Below are positions 9,247-17,953 of a stretch of 64,000 nt of DNA, piece by piece. The stretch lies in NCBI RefSeq assembly GCF_044359855.1, contig NZ_CP132291.1, positions 4,030,001-4,094,000 on the forward strand, read 5' to 3'. The notes beneath the pieces are model-generated. The model saw nothing but the letters and a program-made list of their open reading frames with translations, ran no database searches and had not been told where the DNA came from. The stretch comes from Rummeliibacillus pycnus_A (GTDB lineage Bacteria; Bacillota; Bacilli; Bacillales_A; Planococcaceae). Position 1 is the stretch's first letter, and each line of letters opens with the position of its first letter. The position numbers were made by a program, and so were the translations under genes.

Positions 9247-9277
9247 AAAAAACTGGACGCCAAATGTAGACGTCCAG
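9247..9277 (-). terminator. Orphan minus-strand terminator
   Basis: On the minus strand CTGGACG and CGTCCAG form a stem followed by T6. No intact gene now ends here; the coding remnant at 9287-9361 is its probable former client. Confidence 0.65.
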
Positions 9278-9286
9278 ACAATGTTG

Positions 9287-9361
9287 TTAACGAACATTTA
9301 GAGCAAGACAAATTGCCTCATTAACAACCGATTTAGTGTAATTAGTAAAAGTATTTAAATT
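9287..9361 (-). pseudogene. Short C-terminal coding remnant, family unknown
   Basis: A 24-codon minus-strand frame ends at TAA just before the orphan terminator and reads NLNTFTNYTKSVVNEAICLA then LNVR. It has no start codon, and an in-frame stop lies upstream. The well-formed terminator behind it suggests the tail of a deleted gene. I do not recognise the family. Confidence 0.3.
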
Positions 9362-9944
9362 TCACCGTAAACATTATTTTGTTCTTTTTGCTATTCTCAA
9401 TAATCTGATGAAAGATTATTTTTTTATTGGTCTGTTCAATTTAATAGGCAAAATACTAGATTATTCTCTTCCAAATGATATACAGGTAATATCTTCTTTT
9501 TTACTTATTTTCACTATAAAACATAACTATTAAGTTGATATTGAGAGATTGAAAAGAATTGTAAATCAGTAATTATCATTAGAAAGATAGCATCGAAGGC
9601 GAATAATGAAATTGTGCGGAAAAATCATCAGAATATTTCCTGGGGAATGTTATATGTTGATAGATTATTCGGAAGTAACAGATACATATAAATGCTATAC
9701 TTATTGTTTTTTTAATTTAACCTTTATAAAAACAATATTGGCATGTTTGTTGCCTATTATTTGCTTGTCGCTTAAATGTAGAAGATTTTTTTGAAACTAT
9801 TGGGCAATACAAATATATGAATAGTTTCAATTTGGCTGATCTAATCTCTTGGATTATTGGTGTTTTCCTTTGTTAAGTGAATCAATTTCATAATGAAAAC
9901 TCATATAAATACAAACATTTAATGATATCCAATTTTGTTTCATT

Positions 9945-10186
9945 GTGGAGCGAAAGACGGCGAGTCCTCGAAAATGCATTTGCATTTTCTTCGTGCGGTG
10001 CTAATTCAAGGAAGCTAATTCAATGTCCTACGGGAAAAGCTTGAGCTGAAAGCCCCGCAGGAGCACAACTTTTAAAGAACAAAGCCTAAGAACGCCACGT
10101 CCTCTGGCAACGGCTTCGTGACCAACATCGTTTTGGCCCGAGGAGATTGAAGCAAAGCCCGTGGAAAGCGCCGTCTGTAGCGGAAC
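9945..10186. repeat. GC-rich palindromic intergenic repeat, copy 1
   Basis: The element opens with GGAGCGAAAGACGGCGA and closes with GAAAGCGCCGTCTGTAGCGG, whose AGACGGCG and CGCCGTCT ends are complementary, so the whole unit could fold into a long hairpin. It is much richer in GC than its surroundings. Related copies are at 33363-33456, 41140-41545, 60783-60896 and 62768-62911. A 61-codon frame inside it is not a gene. Confidence 0.8.
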
Positions 10187-10383
10187 ATCCGAATCTGAAT
10201 AGTGAAAAGTCAATGTGTAAAATGTTCGTATTTAAAAACCAAAAATGGATTTATGAAATTGATTTAAGTGTATTTTTGTTTGATAAAATTATAAGTTTAT
10301 GAATCTAATGAATGATTAAGCCATATTGTAAATTGTGGTAGTTTAGGATAAAGTAGTGTCATTACTTAAAAGGAGTTCGACTA

Positions 10384-11562
10384 ATGCAATTTTTGTCCTA
10401 TTTCCATCCTATTGTCTGGATCATTTTAAATGGAACAATTTTTACCCGTATTGCTAGTTTTATGACCATTCCTTTTTTAGCAATCTATTTGCAAAATGAG
10501 TTACATGCCTCTCCATTAATCATTGGCGTAACATTAGGAATTGCGCAACTCTGTGCAACATTTGGTGGTTTTATAGGTGGCTATTTAACTGATAAATTTG
10601 GGCGGAAATTTATCATTTTAACAACCATCTTTATTTGGAGTGCAGTGTTTGTGGGTTTTGCGACTGTCCGTGTTGTTGGATTGTTTATCGTGCTAAATGC
10701 AATCAATGGGTTATGTCGATCGTTTTTTGAACCTGCAACTCAGGCGTTGATGATTGATTTTACAGTAGAAAAGAAGAGAAGACGCTTGTTTTCATTTCGC
10801 TACACAGCTATTAATATAGCAGCAGTAATTGGTCCACTTTGTGGTGTATGGATTTCTGGCATGTCCAATGCAAAGGTCCCTTTTTTAATCACGGCGTCGA
10901 TGTATGCAATTTACGGTGTATTTTTGATTTTCATTTTCAAAAAATATGAAGTAACACCTCAAAAGCATGAAGAAAAACAAACGATTTTGCAAATGTTCAA
11001 AGTCGTTTTTGCAGATCAAAAACTGTTGTACTTACTTGCAGGAGGGATCCTTGTTAGTCTAGGCTATTCTCAATTTGACTCAACATTGCCACAGTACATA
11101 AATTTGAATATTGAAAATGGGGTTAAGCTATTTTCTGTTTTGATTACGCTAAATGCCATTGTTGTATTGGCGTTGCAGTTACCAATTGGGATTTATACAG
11201 AAAGAATATCCATCATGAAAAGTCTAATTATCGGGATTCTTTTCCTTGCAGCTGGTTTCGTCATTTTTAATTTTGCCACTACTTCTTGGGTATTTATTGT
11301 TGGGATGATCATATTTACAATCGGTGAAATATTCGCGTTTCCAATGATGAATGCATTGATCGAAGAAATCGCACCAGCCACTCAAAAAGCAACCTATCTA
11401 GGGGCTTCACAGTTTAAAAATTTAGGAGGATTTATAGGACCCGTATTAGGAGGATGGTTACTAGTTCACTTTGAATCTCAACTGTACATTGTGATGGCTG
11501 CTATTTCCCTATTTAGTATAATCTTTTATCGATTGGCTTTTTCGAAAAAACAGGTAGGATAA
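10384..11562 (+). CDS. MFS drug/metabolite efflux transporter
   Basis: A 392-residue major facilitator with about twelve membrane helices. The loop after TM2 carries motif A (GGYLTDKFGRKFIIL), and the second half repeats a weaker copy. The family resembles DHA1 multidrug exporters of Bacillus. The ATG at 10384 follows AAAAGGAGTTCGACT. It is convergent with a MocR-type regulator, a common neighbour for small transporters, but whether that protein controls it is unknown. The substrate cannot be predicted. Confidence 0.85.
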   Translation: MQFLSYFHPIVWIILNGTIFTRIASFMTIPFLAIYLQNELHASPLIIGVTLGIAQLCATFGGFIGGYLTDKFGRKFIILTTIFIWSAVFVGFATVRVVGLFIVLNAINGLCRSFFEPATQALMIDFTVEKKRRRLFSFRYTAINIAAVIGPLCGVWISGMSNAKVPFLITASMYAIYGVFLIFIFKKYEVTPQKHEEKQTILQMFKVVFADQKLLYLLAGGILVSLGYSQFDSTLPQYINLNIENGVKLFSVLITLNAIVVLALQLPIGIYTERISIMKSLIIGILFLAAGFVIFNFATTSWVFIVGMIIFTIGEIFAFPMMNALIEEIAPATQKATYLGASQFKNLGGFIGPVLGGWLLVHFESQLYIVMAAISLFSIIFYRLAFSKKQVG

Positions 11563-11587
11563 ATAATAAGAAATATTAGTATTCAGT

Positions 11588-11623
11588 AAAGAGCTTCTTT
11601 CTTTTATTAGAGAGAAGCTCTTT
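11588..11623. terminator. Shared hairpin between convergent genes
   Basis: AAAGAGCTTCT (11588-11598) pairs with AGAAGCTCTTT (11613-11623). It lies between the MFS and MocR stops. The T-tracts are short on both sides, so it may act weakly in both directions. Confidence 0.6.
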
Positions 11624-11626
11624 GGA

Positions 11627-12994
11627 TTAATTGCTCCAAACCTTTTTCAGTCTCATTATTCCTTCCTCGATTTGCTCTAATGATAAACCTCCATATCCAA
11701 TGATAACGAGTTGCTGATTTGTAGATTGTTGGTAAGAGGAGGTGCATGGATAGACTTTTACTTCAGCTGAAAATGCCCTTTCTATGGCCTCTTTTTCACT
11801 TAGAGAGTTAGGCAGTTTTAATACTATGTGTAGACCTGATTTCTCGCCAATTATTTGAAATTCTTTTGATAGATGCATGTTAATTGCTGAAATCAATGCT
11901 TGTTGTTTTTTTCGATAAAGTGTACGCATTTTTGCTAAGTGCTTGTCAAATTGCCCTTGGGCTATGAAATCGGCAAGAACGAGCTGATCGATTTTTGAAA
12001 CAACCGTTTTCTGTTCTTTGTAGAATTCAGAATATGAATCCACAAGTGCATTAGGTAAAATCATATAGCTAATCCGAATCGACGGGACAAGTGTTTTTGA
12101 AAAAGTACCGGAATAGATGACACGCTGTAGTTGATCCATTTTAGCTAAAGAGGGAATTGGTAGCCCTTTGAAACGATATTCTGAATCATAGTCGTCTTCA
12201 ATAATAAAAGCTTTTTCTTCAGCAGCCCATTTTAATAATGCTGCACGGCGTTCCACGGACATAACCATCCCTAATGGAAATTGATGGGCTGGTGTTGTAT
12301 ACAATAGATTGATTTTCTCTGTTGGTACAGTAACCCCAAACTCATCGACAGGTATGTGATGTGTATGAAGACAGTGTTGATTAAAAATAGTCCGAGCTCG
12401 TTTAAAACCTGGCTCTTCAATTCCAGCTTGAATTGACGGTCCGAAAAAGTTACATAGTGCCTGTAATTGATGCTGTGTACCACCATAGATAAAAACTTGT
12501 GATGGATTACATTGTACACCTCGTGATCGCTGAACATAGTATGCTATTTCTTGACGGAGTATAGGCTCTCCTTGCCAAGTGTTATTCATCAAGTTTTGAG
12601 GTTGAAAGTGTTTAGTGTATAATTTCCGCCAACTTGAATAAGGAAAAGTTGCAGTATCAATATGACCGTTATGAAAATCAATATCTACTTTTGAATTGAT
12701 GCTTTCTATAGAAGGGGAGGGGAGAATTGTATTCTGAGATTGCTGCCATTCAAATTCAAAAGGCGAAACAAAGTAACCTGAACGCTCCTTACTGTATATA
12801 AATCCCTCTGCATCTAGCTGTTCGTATGCTTCTTTCACAGTATGTACACTAACATCTAGATCAGCTGCCAAATTACGCTTGGAAGGTAACTTGCTTTGTG
12901 ATACTAACTTTTTATCGATTATTGCTTTTTTAATCTGGTCGTATATTTGAATATATTTTGGAGTGCTATTTGTTAAAATAATAGATATTTCCAA
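11627..12994 (-). CDS. MocR/PdxR-type GntR-aminotransferase regulator
   Basis: A 455-residue fusion of an N-terminal GntR winged helix (about residues 10-75; LPSKRNLAADLDVSVHTVKE) with a class I aminotransferase-like PLP domain (about 105-455). The AFIIEDDYDSEYRF stretch and the SGTFSKTLVPSIR segment, with the presumed PLP lysine, are typical. MocR proteins sense PLP or amino-type ligands; PdxR, TauR and GabR are members, and this one is not assigned. The TTG at 12994 is favoured because AGAGGTGAG lies five bases upstream; a GTG at 13003 falls inside that site. Confidence 0.82.
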   Translation of the reverse strand: MEISIILTNSTPKYIQIYDQIKKAIIDKKLVSQSKLPSKRNLAADLDVSVHTVKEAYEQLDAEGFIYSKERSGYFVSPFEFEWQQSQNTILPSPSIESINSKVDIDFHNGHIDTATFPYSSWRKLYTKHFQPQNLMNNTWQGEPILRQEIAYYVQRSRGVQCNPSQVFIYGGTQHQLQALCNFFGPSIQAGIEEPGFKRARTIFNQHCLHTHHIPVDEFGVTVPTEKINLLYTTPAHQFPLGMVMSVERRAALLKWAAEEKAFIIEDDYDSEYRFKGLPIPSLAKMDQLQRVIYSGTFSKTLVPSIRISYMILPNALVDSYSEFYKEQKTVVSKIDQLVLADFIAQGQFDKHLAKMRTLYRKKQQALISAINMHLSKEFQIIGEKSGLHIVLKLPNSLSEKEAIERAFSAEVKVYPCTSSYQQSTNQQLVIIGYGGLSLEQIEEGIMRLKKVWSN

Positions 12995-13238
12995 TTTACT
13001 CACCTCTGATATGAATTATTGCGATGAATATGAATATATGAAGCGTACAAAATGTAATGGTGATATTATTTTAAAATGGTAATAAGTAGTACCGCTGTCG
13101 TAATTTAAATCAAGAAGTCCTAAATACTATCAAACAGGATATCTTAGTAGGATAATTTCCATTAAAGCCTGTTTTTTGTTTATCTTGATATAGATGTTAT
13201 GTTAGTTTTTCAAGCGGAATTCGTAGCAATTAAGAAGT

Positions 13239-14132
13239 TTATACTAGAGTTATTTTGAAGTTGTTTTTTATCAGCTGAAAGAAACTTAAGATTGCGCTTG
13301 GAAAATGCCGATTTTTAACATAACAAAAATATACGGTTCTTTGTAATAAATCATTATTAATATAACGATAAGATAAGGTTGAAGGTAAAGCATCTTTTAC
13401 ATAGTTTTCAGGGAGGATAGTAATACCAGCGCCATTTTCTACTAAAATTTTAGCCATTTCAAATCGTTCAATTTGGAATTCAATTTGTGGCTTAAGTTCT
13501 ACATGTTCAAATGCCCTCATAATCTGGGAACATGTTTGAAAAGAAGGCATTCCTAAGATTAAAGGCACATTACATAAATCTTGTAAATCAATGTTTTCTC
13601 TAAACATTAGAGGATGATTATTAGGAAGAACCACCACAAATTTTTCGGTATATAACGGTACGGCTTCAATTGTTTCATCGATGATTTCTTGGTTTGTCAC
13701 AACCGCATGAACCTCGTATCGCAATAGAGCCTCTAATACGGTTTTACTATAAAGAGTATCGATCAACGTAAAATCATTATGAGGATAAGTTTGTTTATGT
13801 TCATACATTAATCTGGCAAACCATCTATTAGCTGATTCAATCATTCCAATGATAATTTCAACACGATCTCCATCAATAATGTCTTGTATTTCCTCTTGCA
13901 AAATATTCATTTCTTGCAACATTATATTAGCTCGTTCATACAATAATTTCCCCACTTCTGTGAGTTGTAAATTACGAGTAGTGCGTTCTAAAAGCGGAGT
14001 TCCAAGCTCTCTTTCTAGATTTTGAATAGAGTTGCTTAATGATGGTTGTGATATATGGAGCGCTCTAGCTGCCTTTGAAAAACTATGATATTTAACGATT
14101 GTGATGAAATATGTCATTTGTTTTAAATCCAT
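13239..14132 (-). CDS. LysR-family regulator, probably of hutG-gltS
   Basis: A 297-residue LysR-type regulator with a typical helix-turn-helix (AARALHISQPSLSNSIQNLE, residues 21-40) and an effector domain from about residue 90. It is transcribed divergently from hutG-gltS with 128 bases between, the standard layout for a LysR activator and its target. Its effector is therefore likely formimidoylglutamate, glutamate or a related compound; this is inference. The start ATG at 14132 follows a weak AGGAGTTAT site. Confidence 0.8.
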   Translation of the reverse strand: MDLKQMTYFITIVKYHSFSKAARALHISQPSLSNSIQNLERELGTPLLERTTRNLQLTEVGKLLYERANIMLQEMNILQEEIQDIIDGDRVEIIIGMIESANRWFARLMYEHKQTYPHNDFTLIDTLYSKTVLEALLRYEVHAVVTNQEIIDETIEAVPLYTEKFVVVLPNNHPLMFRENIDLQDLCNVPLILGMPSFQTCSQIMRAFEHVELKPQIEFQIERFEMAKILVENGAGITILPENYVKDALPSTLSYRYINNDLLQRTVYFCYVKNRHFPSAILSFFQLIKNNFKITLV

Positions 14133-14260
14133 ATAAATAACTCCTAACTCATTTATAGTTTTTAACTATTATAATATTAAAAATGAGTATTAGAAATTAT
14201 AAAAAAATAATTTTATACTGAAATTATAGAATTTTTCGAAAGCACAAAGGAGTGTAGAGA

Positions 14261-15217
14261 ATGTATAAAGAAACAGATGCTCTGATTTGGAGTGGAAGAA
14301 CAGATAGTACCATCCGTTTAGAAAGTTTTCGTTATCATCAAGCTATAAACTGTCTTCCTGCTCATCAGCTACAACAGATATCAGGAAAGAAACTTTCTAT
14401 TATTGGATTTGAATGTGATGAAGGTGTTAGAAGAAACAAGGGGAGAGTTGGCGCTAGAAAGGCACCAACTGAAATTAGAAAGCAATTAGCGAGCATTGCT
14501 TGGAGAGGGTCTCAAGAAATAGGTTTATATGATGTAGGAAATGTATCTTGCGAAGGGAAACTATTAGAAGAAGCACAAGCGGAGTTAGGTAGATATGTGA
14601 AAGAAATATTAAATGCAAATTCAAAATGTATTGTCATAGGTGGGGGGCATGAAACACTCTATGGACATTATCTTGGAGTTCGAGAAAGCGTAGGAAAAGA
14701 GTCTAGAATTGGTTTAATAAATATCGATGCTCACTTTGATTTACGTGAATATAATGAACAAACTTCTTCTGGTACCATGTTCAAACAAATTCTTGATGAA
14801 GATCAAAATGCAGAATATTTTGTATGCGGTATACAGCGCTACGGTAATACAACAGAATTATTTAATCGTGCGGATGGATTAGGGGTTACATATTTATATG
14901 AGGATGAAATGAGCTTTGAATCTACTATAGAAACAGTGGATACATTTATAAAACGCTGTGACGTGATTCTTTTAACCTTATGTACAGATGTATTAAGTGC
15001 AGCACATGCACCAGGGGTAAGCGCAACATCACCATTTGGCCTGGAACCGAAAATTGTAAGAAACATTATTCGCTATGTATGTGAAAATCCTAAAGTTACA
15101 AGTTTTAATATTTGTGAAGTAAATCCAGAGGTTGATGAGAATAATAGAACGGTTAAATTGGGAGCTTATTTAATTAATGAAGCGGTGATTGCTCTTCAAA
15201 AGGGGGAAAATAAATGA
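14261..15217 (+). CDS. hutG: Formimidoylglutamase
   Basis: A 318-residue arginase-fold manganese hydrolase. Metal-binding motifs are visible in order: GGGHET, NIDAHFDLR and LCTDVLSAAHAPG. The last matches formimidoylglutamase better than arginase or agmatinase, which have SxDxDxxDP. The enzyme hydrolyses N-formimidoyl-L-glutamate to glutamate and formamide, the last step of histidine breakdown. No other hut gene lies in the window. Its stop overlaps the gltS start by four bases, so hydrolase and transporter are coupled. The ATG at 14261 follows AAAGGAGTG. Confidence 0.88.
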   Translation: MYKETDALIWSGRTDSTIRLESFRYHQAINCLPAHQLQQISGKKLSIIGFECDEGVRRNKGRVGARKAPTEIRKQLASIAWRGSQEIGLYDVGNVSCEGKLLEEAQAELGRYVKEILNANSKCIVIGGGHETLYGHYLGVRESVGKESRIGLINIDAHFDLREYNEQTSSGTMFKQILDEDQNAEYFVCGIQRYGNTTELFNRADGLGVTYLYEDEMSFESTIETVDTFIKRCDVILLTLCTDVLSAAHAPGVSATSPFGLEPKIVRNIIRYVCENPKVTSFNICEVNPEVDENNRTVKLGAYLINEAVIALQKGENK

Positions 15218-16395
15218 TTGAAATCAACCAAATTGCGACTCTATTTTTAGCTGTTGCTTTGTATTTACTAGGAACATATCTTGTAAAGAAAGTGAATTTT
15301 CTTAATCGATTTTGTATTCCTGCTCCAGTTGTTGGTGGTTTAATCTTTGCGATTGTTGCAACAATTTTAAAGACGACGGGAATCGTAGAAATCGTATTAG
15401 ATACTTCTTTACAATCTATTTTCATGGTTACATTCTTTACGACAATTGGCTTGGGAGCAAGTTTTAAACTGGTAAAGCTCGGTGGAAAACTATTAATTAT
15501 TTATTGGTTAGCTTGTGGCTTTCTAGCACTAATGCAAAATGTAATTGGAGTTTCATTGGCTAAAATCTTTGATATTAATCCTTTATTCGGGGTAATGGCA
15601 GGAGCAGTTTCCATGGAAGGTGGTCATGGGGCTGCTGCAGCTTATGGTCAAACAATCGAAGAATTAGGAGTTTCTTCGGCTGTAACGATTGGAATGGCAG
15701 CAGCTACCTGTGGTTTAGTTGCAGGTGGTTTAGTAGGTGGACCAGTTGTACAGTATTTGGTTAACAAATTTAACTTAAAACCATCTACTGATGAAATGGA
15801 AGAATATATTGATAACGATGAGAAACCAGTAGAAGAAAAATCATTTATGCATCAAGTATTCTTAATTACACTTTGTATGGCTGTAGGTACATATGTTGGA
15901 GACTTTTTTACATCACTAACAGGCTTTGTATTGCCAGGTTATGTTGGAGCTATGTTTACTGCTGTTGTAGCCCGTAATATTATGGATCGAGTAAAACCTG
16001 GCTTCGTTAATATGAAGGAAATTAACCTAATTGGTGATGTTTCGTTAGGTGTTTTTCTTTCAATGGCATTAATGAGTATTAAGCTTTGGGAAATTGCAGA
16101 CCTAGCATTGCCTCTTTTTGGTATTATTATCGCACAGGCTCTATTTATTGTCCTATTCGGAGTTTTTGTATTATTCCGCTTATTAGGAAAAGGTTATGAT
16201 GCAGCTGTTATGGTAGCAGGATTCTTAGGTCATGGTTTAGGGGCAACTCCAAATGCGATGGCTAATATGTCTGCAGTAGTAAATAAATTCGGTCCATCAC
16301 GCAGGGCATTCTTAATCGTACCTATAGTCGGTGCTTTTTTAATCGATGTATTTGGAATGCCAATCATTATTACAACGATTAATTTATTTAAATAA
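15214..16395 (+). CDS. gltS: Sodium/glutamate symporter family protein
   Basis: A 393-residue GltS-family transporter with about ten to twelve membrane helices and the two family re-entrant regions: GAVSMEGGHGAAAAYG in the first half and GFLGHGLGATPNAMANM in the second. GltS carries glutamate with sodium. Because it is translationally coupled to formimidoylglutamase, it may instead bring in formimidoylglutamate, or exchange it for glutamate; that is inference. A terminator follows at 16407. Confidence 0.9.
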   Translation: MIEINQIATLFLAVALYLLGTYLVKKVNFLNRFCIPAPVVGGLIFAIVATILKTTGIVEIVLDTSLQSIFMVTFFTTIGLGASFKLVKLGGKLLIIYWLACGFLALMQNVIGVSLAKIFDINPLFGVMAGAVSMEGGHGAAAAYGQTIEELGVSSAVTIGMAAATCGLVAGGLVGGPVVQYLVNKFNLKPSTDEMEEYIDNDEKPVEEKSFMHQVFLITLCMAVGTYVGDFFTSLTGFVLPGYVGAMFTAVVARNIMDRVKPGFVNMKEINLIGDVSLGVFLSMALMSIKLWEIADLALPLFGIIIAQALFIVLFGVFVLFRLLGKGYDAAVMVAGFLGHGLGATPNAMANMSAVVNKFGPSRRAFLIVPIVGAFLIDVFGMPIIITTINLFK

Positions 16396-16406
16396 GAAAA
16401 GGGACG

Positions 16407-16443
16407 ACCAGCAAATATCTAGCAGATATTTGCTGGTTTCTTG
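16407..16443 (+). terminator. Terminator after gltS
   Basis: ACCAGCAAATATCT (16407-16420) pairs perfectly with AGATATTTGCTGGT (16424-16437) across a three-base loop, then TTTCTTG. Confidence 0.85.
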
Positions 16444-16449
16444 TTTATA

Positions 16450-16869
16450 TTAAACCTGAGCTCTAAGAGGGGATATTCTCTCTTTGCGAAATGCTACAAA
16501 GAACCAAATCACATTGACTATAATAGCTAAACTACAAACGACTAAGACATTAACCAGTTCTGGAATTGAATTTATTGAATTTCCGATGACCAAAGCAATA
16601 AATAATACGAAAGCAAAAATTATAATGCCAAAAGCACATAGAAATGTCATAATGTATTTTATCCATTCTAATCCTATGAGATATATGAATAATGGAATCG
16701 CATAAAAGAGAAGAATACTACCAATCGATTCCCACATTCCCTGAGAGTTAAACTTATTTGCATGTTCCCCCAATTCTGATAATGGAGATAACGAAACGGC
16801 TACAATTATTGTACAAAATAATAATGCAGAAATAATTGTAATTACACTAATGCTTTTTTTATTTGTCAT
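16450..16869 (-). CDS. Small four-helix membrane protein, unknown function
   Basis: A 139-residue protein with four hydrophobic segments (about residues 8-28, 48-66, 70-92 and 102-125) and a short basic tail. I do not recognise the family. The ATG at 16869 follows TAGGAGGATTT. It lies eight bases downstream of the gene at 16878-17357 and is probably co-transcribed with it and with the other minus-strand genes up to 18913. Confidence 0.7.
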   Translation of the reverse strand: MTNKKSISVITIISALLFCTIIVAVSLSPLSELGEHANKFNSQGMWESIGSILLFYAIPLFIYLIGLEWIKYIMTFLCAFGIIIFAFVLFIALVIGNSINSIPELVNVLVVCSLAIIVNVIWFFVAFRKERISPLRAQV

Positions 16870-16877
16870 AAATCCTC

Positions 16878-17357
16878 CTAAGTTTTATTTTTTCCTTTTA
16901 TAGCTAAGTTACGGAAAAGTATTAATAAAATAATCACGATTATGGCCAAACCAATCATTTTAATCATCTTTGAATGTTCTTTTAAAAAGAATGAAAGGGA
17001 GAAGGTTTGTTTATATTCAATGGCTGCCTTCAGATACTCATTACCATCTCTCACAGCGATTACTTTGGAAGTTTTTTTACCTATAATTTGATAATATTTT
17101 GTTCCAATATCGTACCGATTTGAGGCGTTACCGTTAAAATCGCCAATTTCATCTGGTATCGTATCGACTTCACCAAGCTCCTTACCGATTTTATCGTCTG
17201 GAATCCTTTCATCTAATACTTGATAGACATACCCATCCCATGATACAAAGGGATACGCCCATTTAAGTGCATTGACAGAAGATGTGAATAACAAAAAGAA
17301 AACAATCATAAATAGCAAATTCATAATTGGGTGTCTTGATAAACATTTTCTAATCAA
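16878..17357 (-). CDS. Membrane-anchored protein of unknown function
   Basis: A 159-residue protein with one hydrophobic helix near each end (about residues 11-31 and 128-147) and a polar 95-residue domain between, probably outside the membrane. The domain contains WAYPFVSWDGYVYQV and KYYQI segments; I do not recognise it. The TTG at 17357 is preferred: AAAGGAG ends exactly at the upstream ATG (17363), leaving no spacer for that ATG, but gives six bases before the TTG. Part of a minus-strand cluster of small membrane proteins. Confidence 0.65.
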   Translation of the reverse strand: MIRKCLSRHPIMNLLFMIVFFLLFTSSVNALKWAYPFVSWDGYVYQVLDERIPDDKIGKELGEVDTIPDEIGDFNGNASNRYDIGTKYYQIIGKKTSKVIAVRDGNEYLKAAIEYKQTFSLSFFLKEHSKMIKMIGLAIIVIILLILFRNLAIKGKNKT

Positions 17358-17515
17358 AATCATCTCCTTTTTATGAATCTATATCCATAATACACCATAA
17401 TTTGTTTTTTATAACAATAGGAAAATAGAAATTATAGAGTAGTGTATGCAGGTGGTGGGATAGTTAACTTAATTAGAGATAGCGCAGATTCAAATTACTA
17501 CTAAAAATGAAATAA

Positions 17516-17851
17516 CTACCAATATTCATTAAAATCAATATTCTCATATTTTTCCATCCTGTAAATTTTACTCGTTACTTCATGAGTAAATAGTCCATTT
17601 TGCATAATCGTTAGCTTTTCGCCATTATGAAGATAGTAAATATAATGTCTGCGCTTTTCAGCTGATTTCTCAAATTGATTATCAATTCTTTTTATATCTT
17701 TCCAATAATAATTGTACTTTTTAGCGATCGCTCCTTGTGTTTGAATGCCTTGTTCGTCAATGATTATAAAAGATCTCGTTGAACCATAGATAAGCGCCAG
17801 ACTAAGAATAAGGAGTACAATTCCAATGGAATTGTTACGGGGAAATTTAAT
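17516..17851 (-). CDS. Small PH-like membrane protein lacking a normal start codon
   Basis: An open frame of 111 codons with no internal stop that starts at ATT (17851), where an ATG would be expected. No ATG, GTG or TTG stands between the upstream in-frame stop TAG (17858-17860) and the coding part. The predicted product is KFPRNNSIGIVLLILSLALI followed by a compact domain (GIQTQGAIAKKYNYYW, then KDIKRID) resembling the short PH-like membrane proteins of Firmicutes. An AAGG lies only two bases before the ATT, so initiation is doubtful. It is either an ATT-initiated gene or one whose start codon has been lost. Confidence 0.55.
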   Translation of the reverse strand: MKFPRNNSIGIVLLILSLALIYGSTRSFIIIDEQGIQTQGAIAKKYNYYWKDIKRIDNQFEKSAEKRRHYIYYLHNGEKLTIMQNGLFTHEVTSKIYRMEKYENIDFNEYW

Positions 17852-17953
17852 GTCCTTCTATATTTATACGTGAGGGCTATGCAAAAAATTTCAATATTCG
17901 CTAAAAAGGAGGTGAACAATTTCCCTTTGGCCAAAATTTCTGTTTAACCCAGT

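Larger units (their letters stand above)
8971..10383. other. Gene-poor 1.4-kb intergenic region
   Basis: No convincing complete gene. It holds the upstream region of the glucosaminidase gene, a minus-strand terminator with a short coding remnant in front of it (9247-9361), two related short segments sharing AATCATCAGAATA (near 9144-9182 and 9611-9651), and a GC-rich repeat at 9945-10186. A 62-codon frame at 9606-9794 lacks a ribosome site and is not accepted as a gene. Confidence 0.6.

Noticed and set aside
9606..9794. 62-codon plus-strand frame rich in Cys and Phe
   Set aside because: No ribosome site, poor composition, and it lies in a region of decayed sequence; its start overlaps one of the two related short segments.
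10028..10213. 61-codon minus-strand frame
   Set aside because: It lies wholly inside the GC-rich repeat and reflects the repeat's base composition, not a gene.
13120..13190. Plus-strand hairpin AACAGG/CCTGTT followed by T6
   Set aside because: The loop is long, the stem is six bases, and no plus-strand gene ends there, so it was not listed as a terminator.
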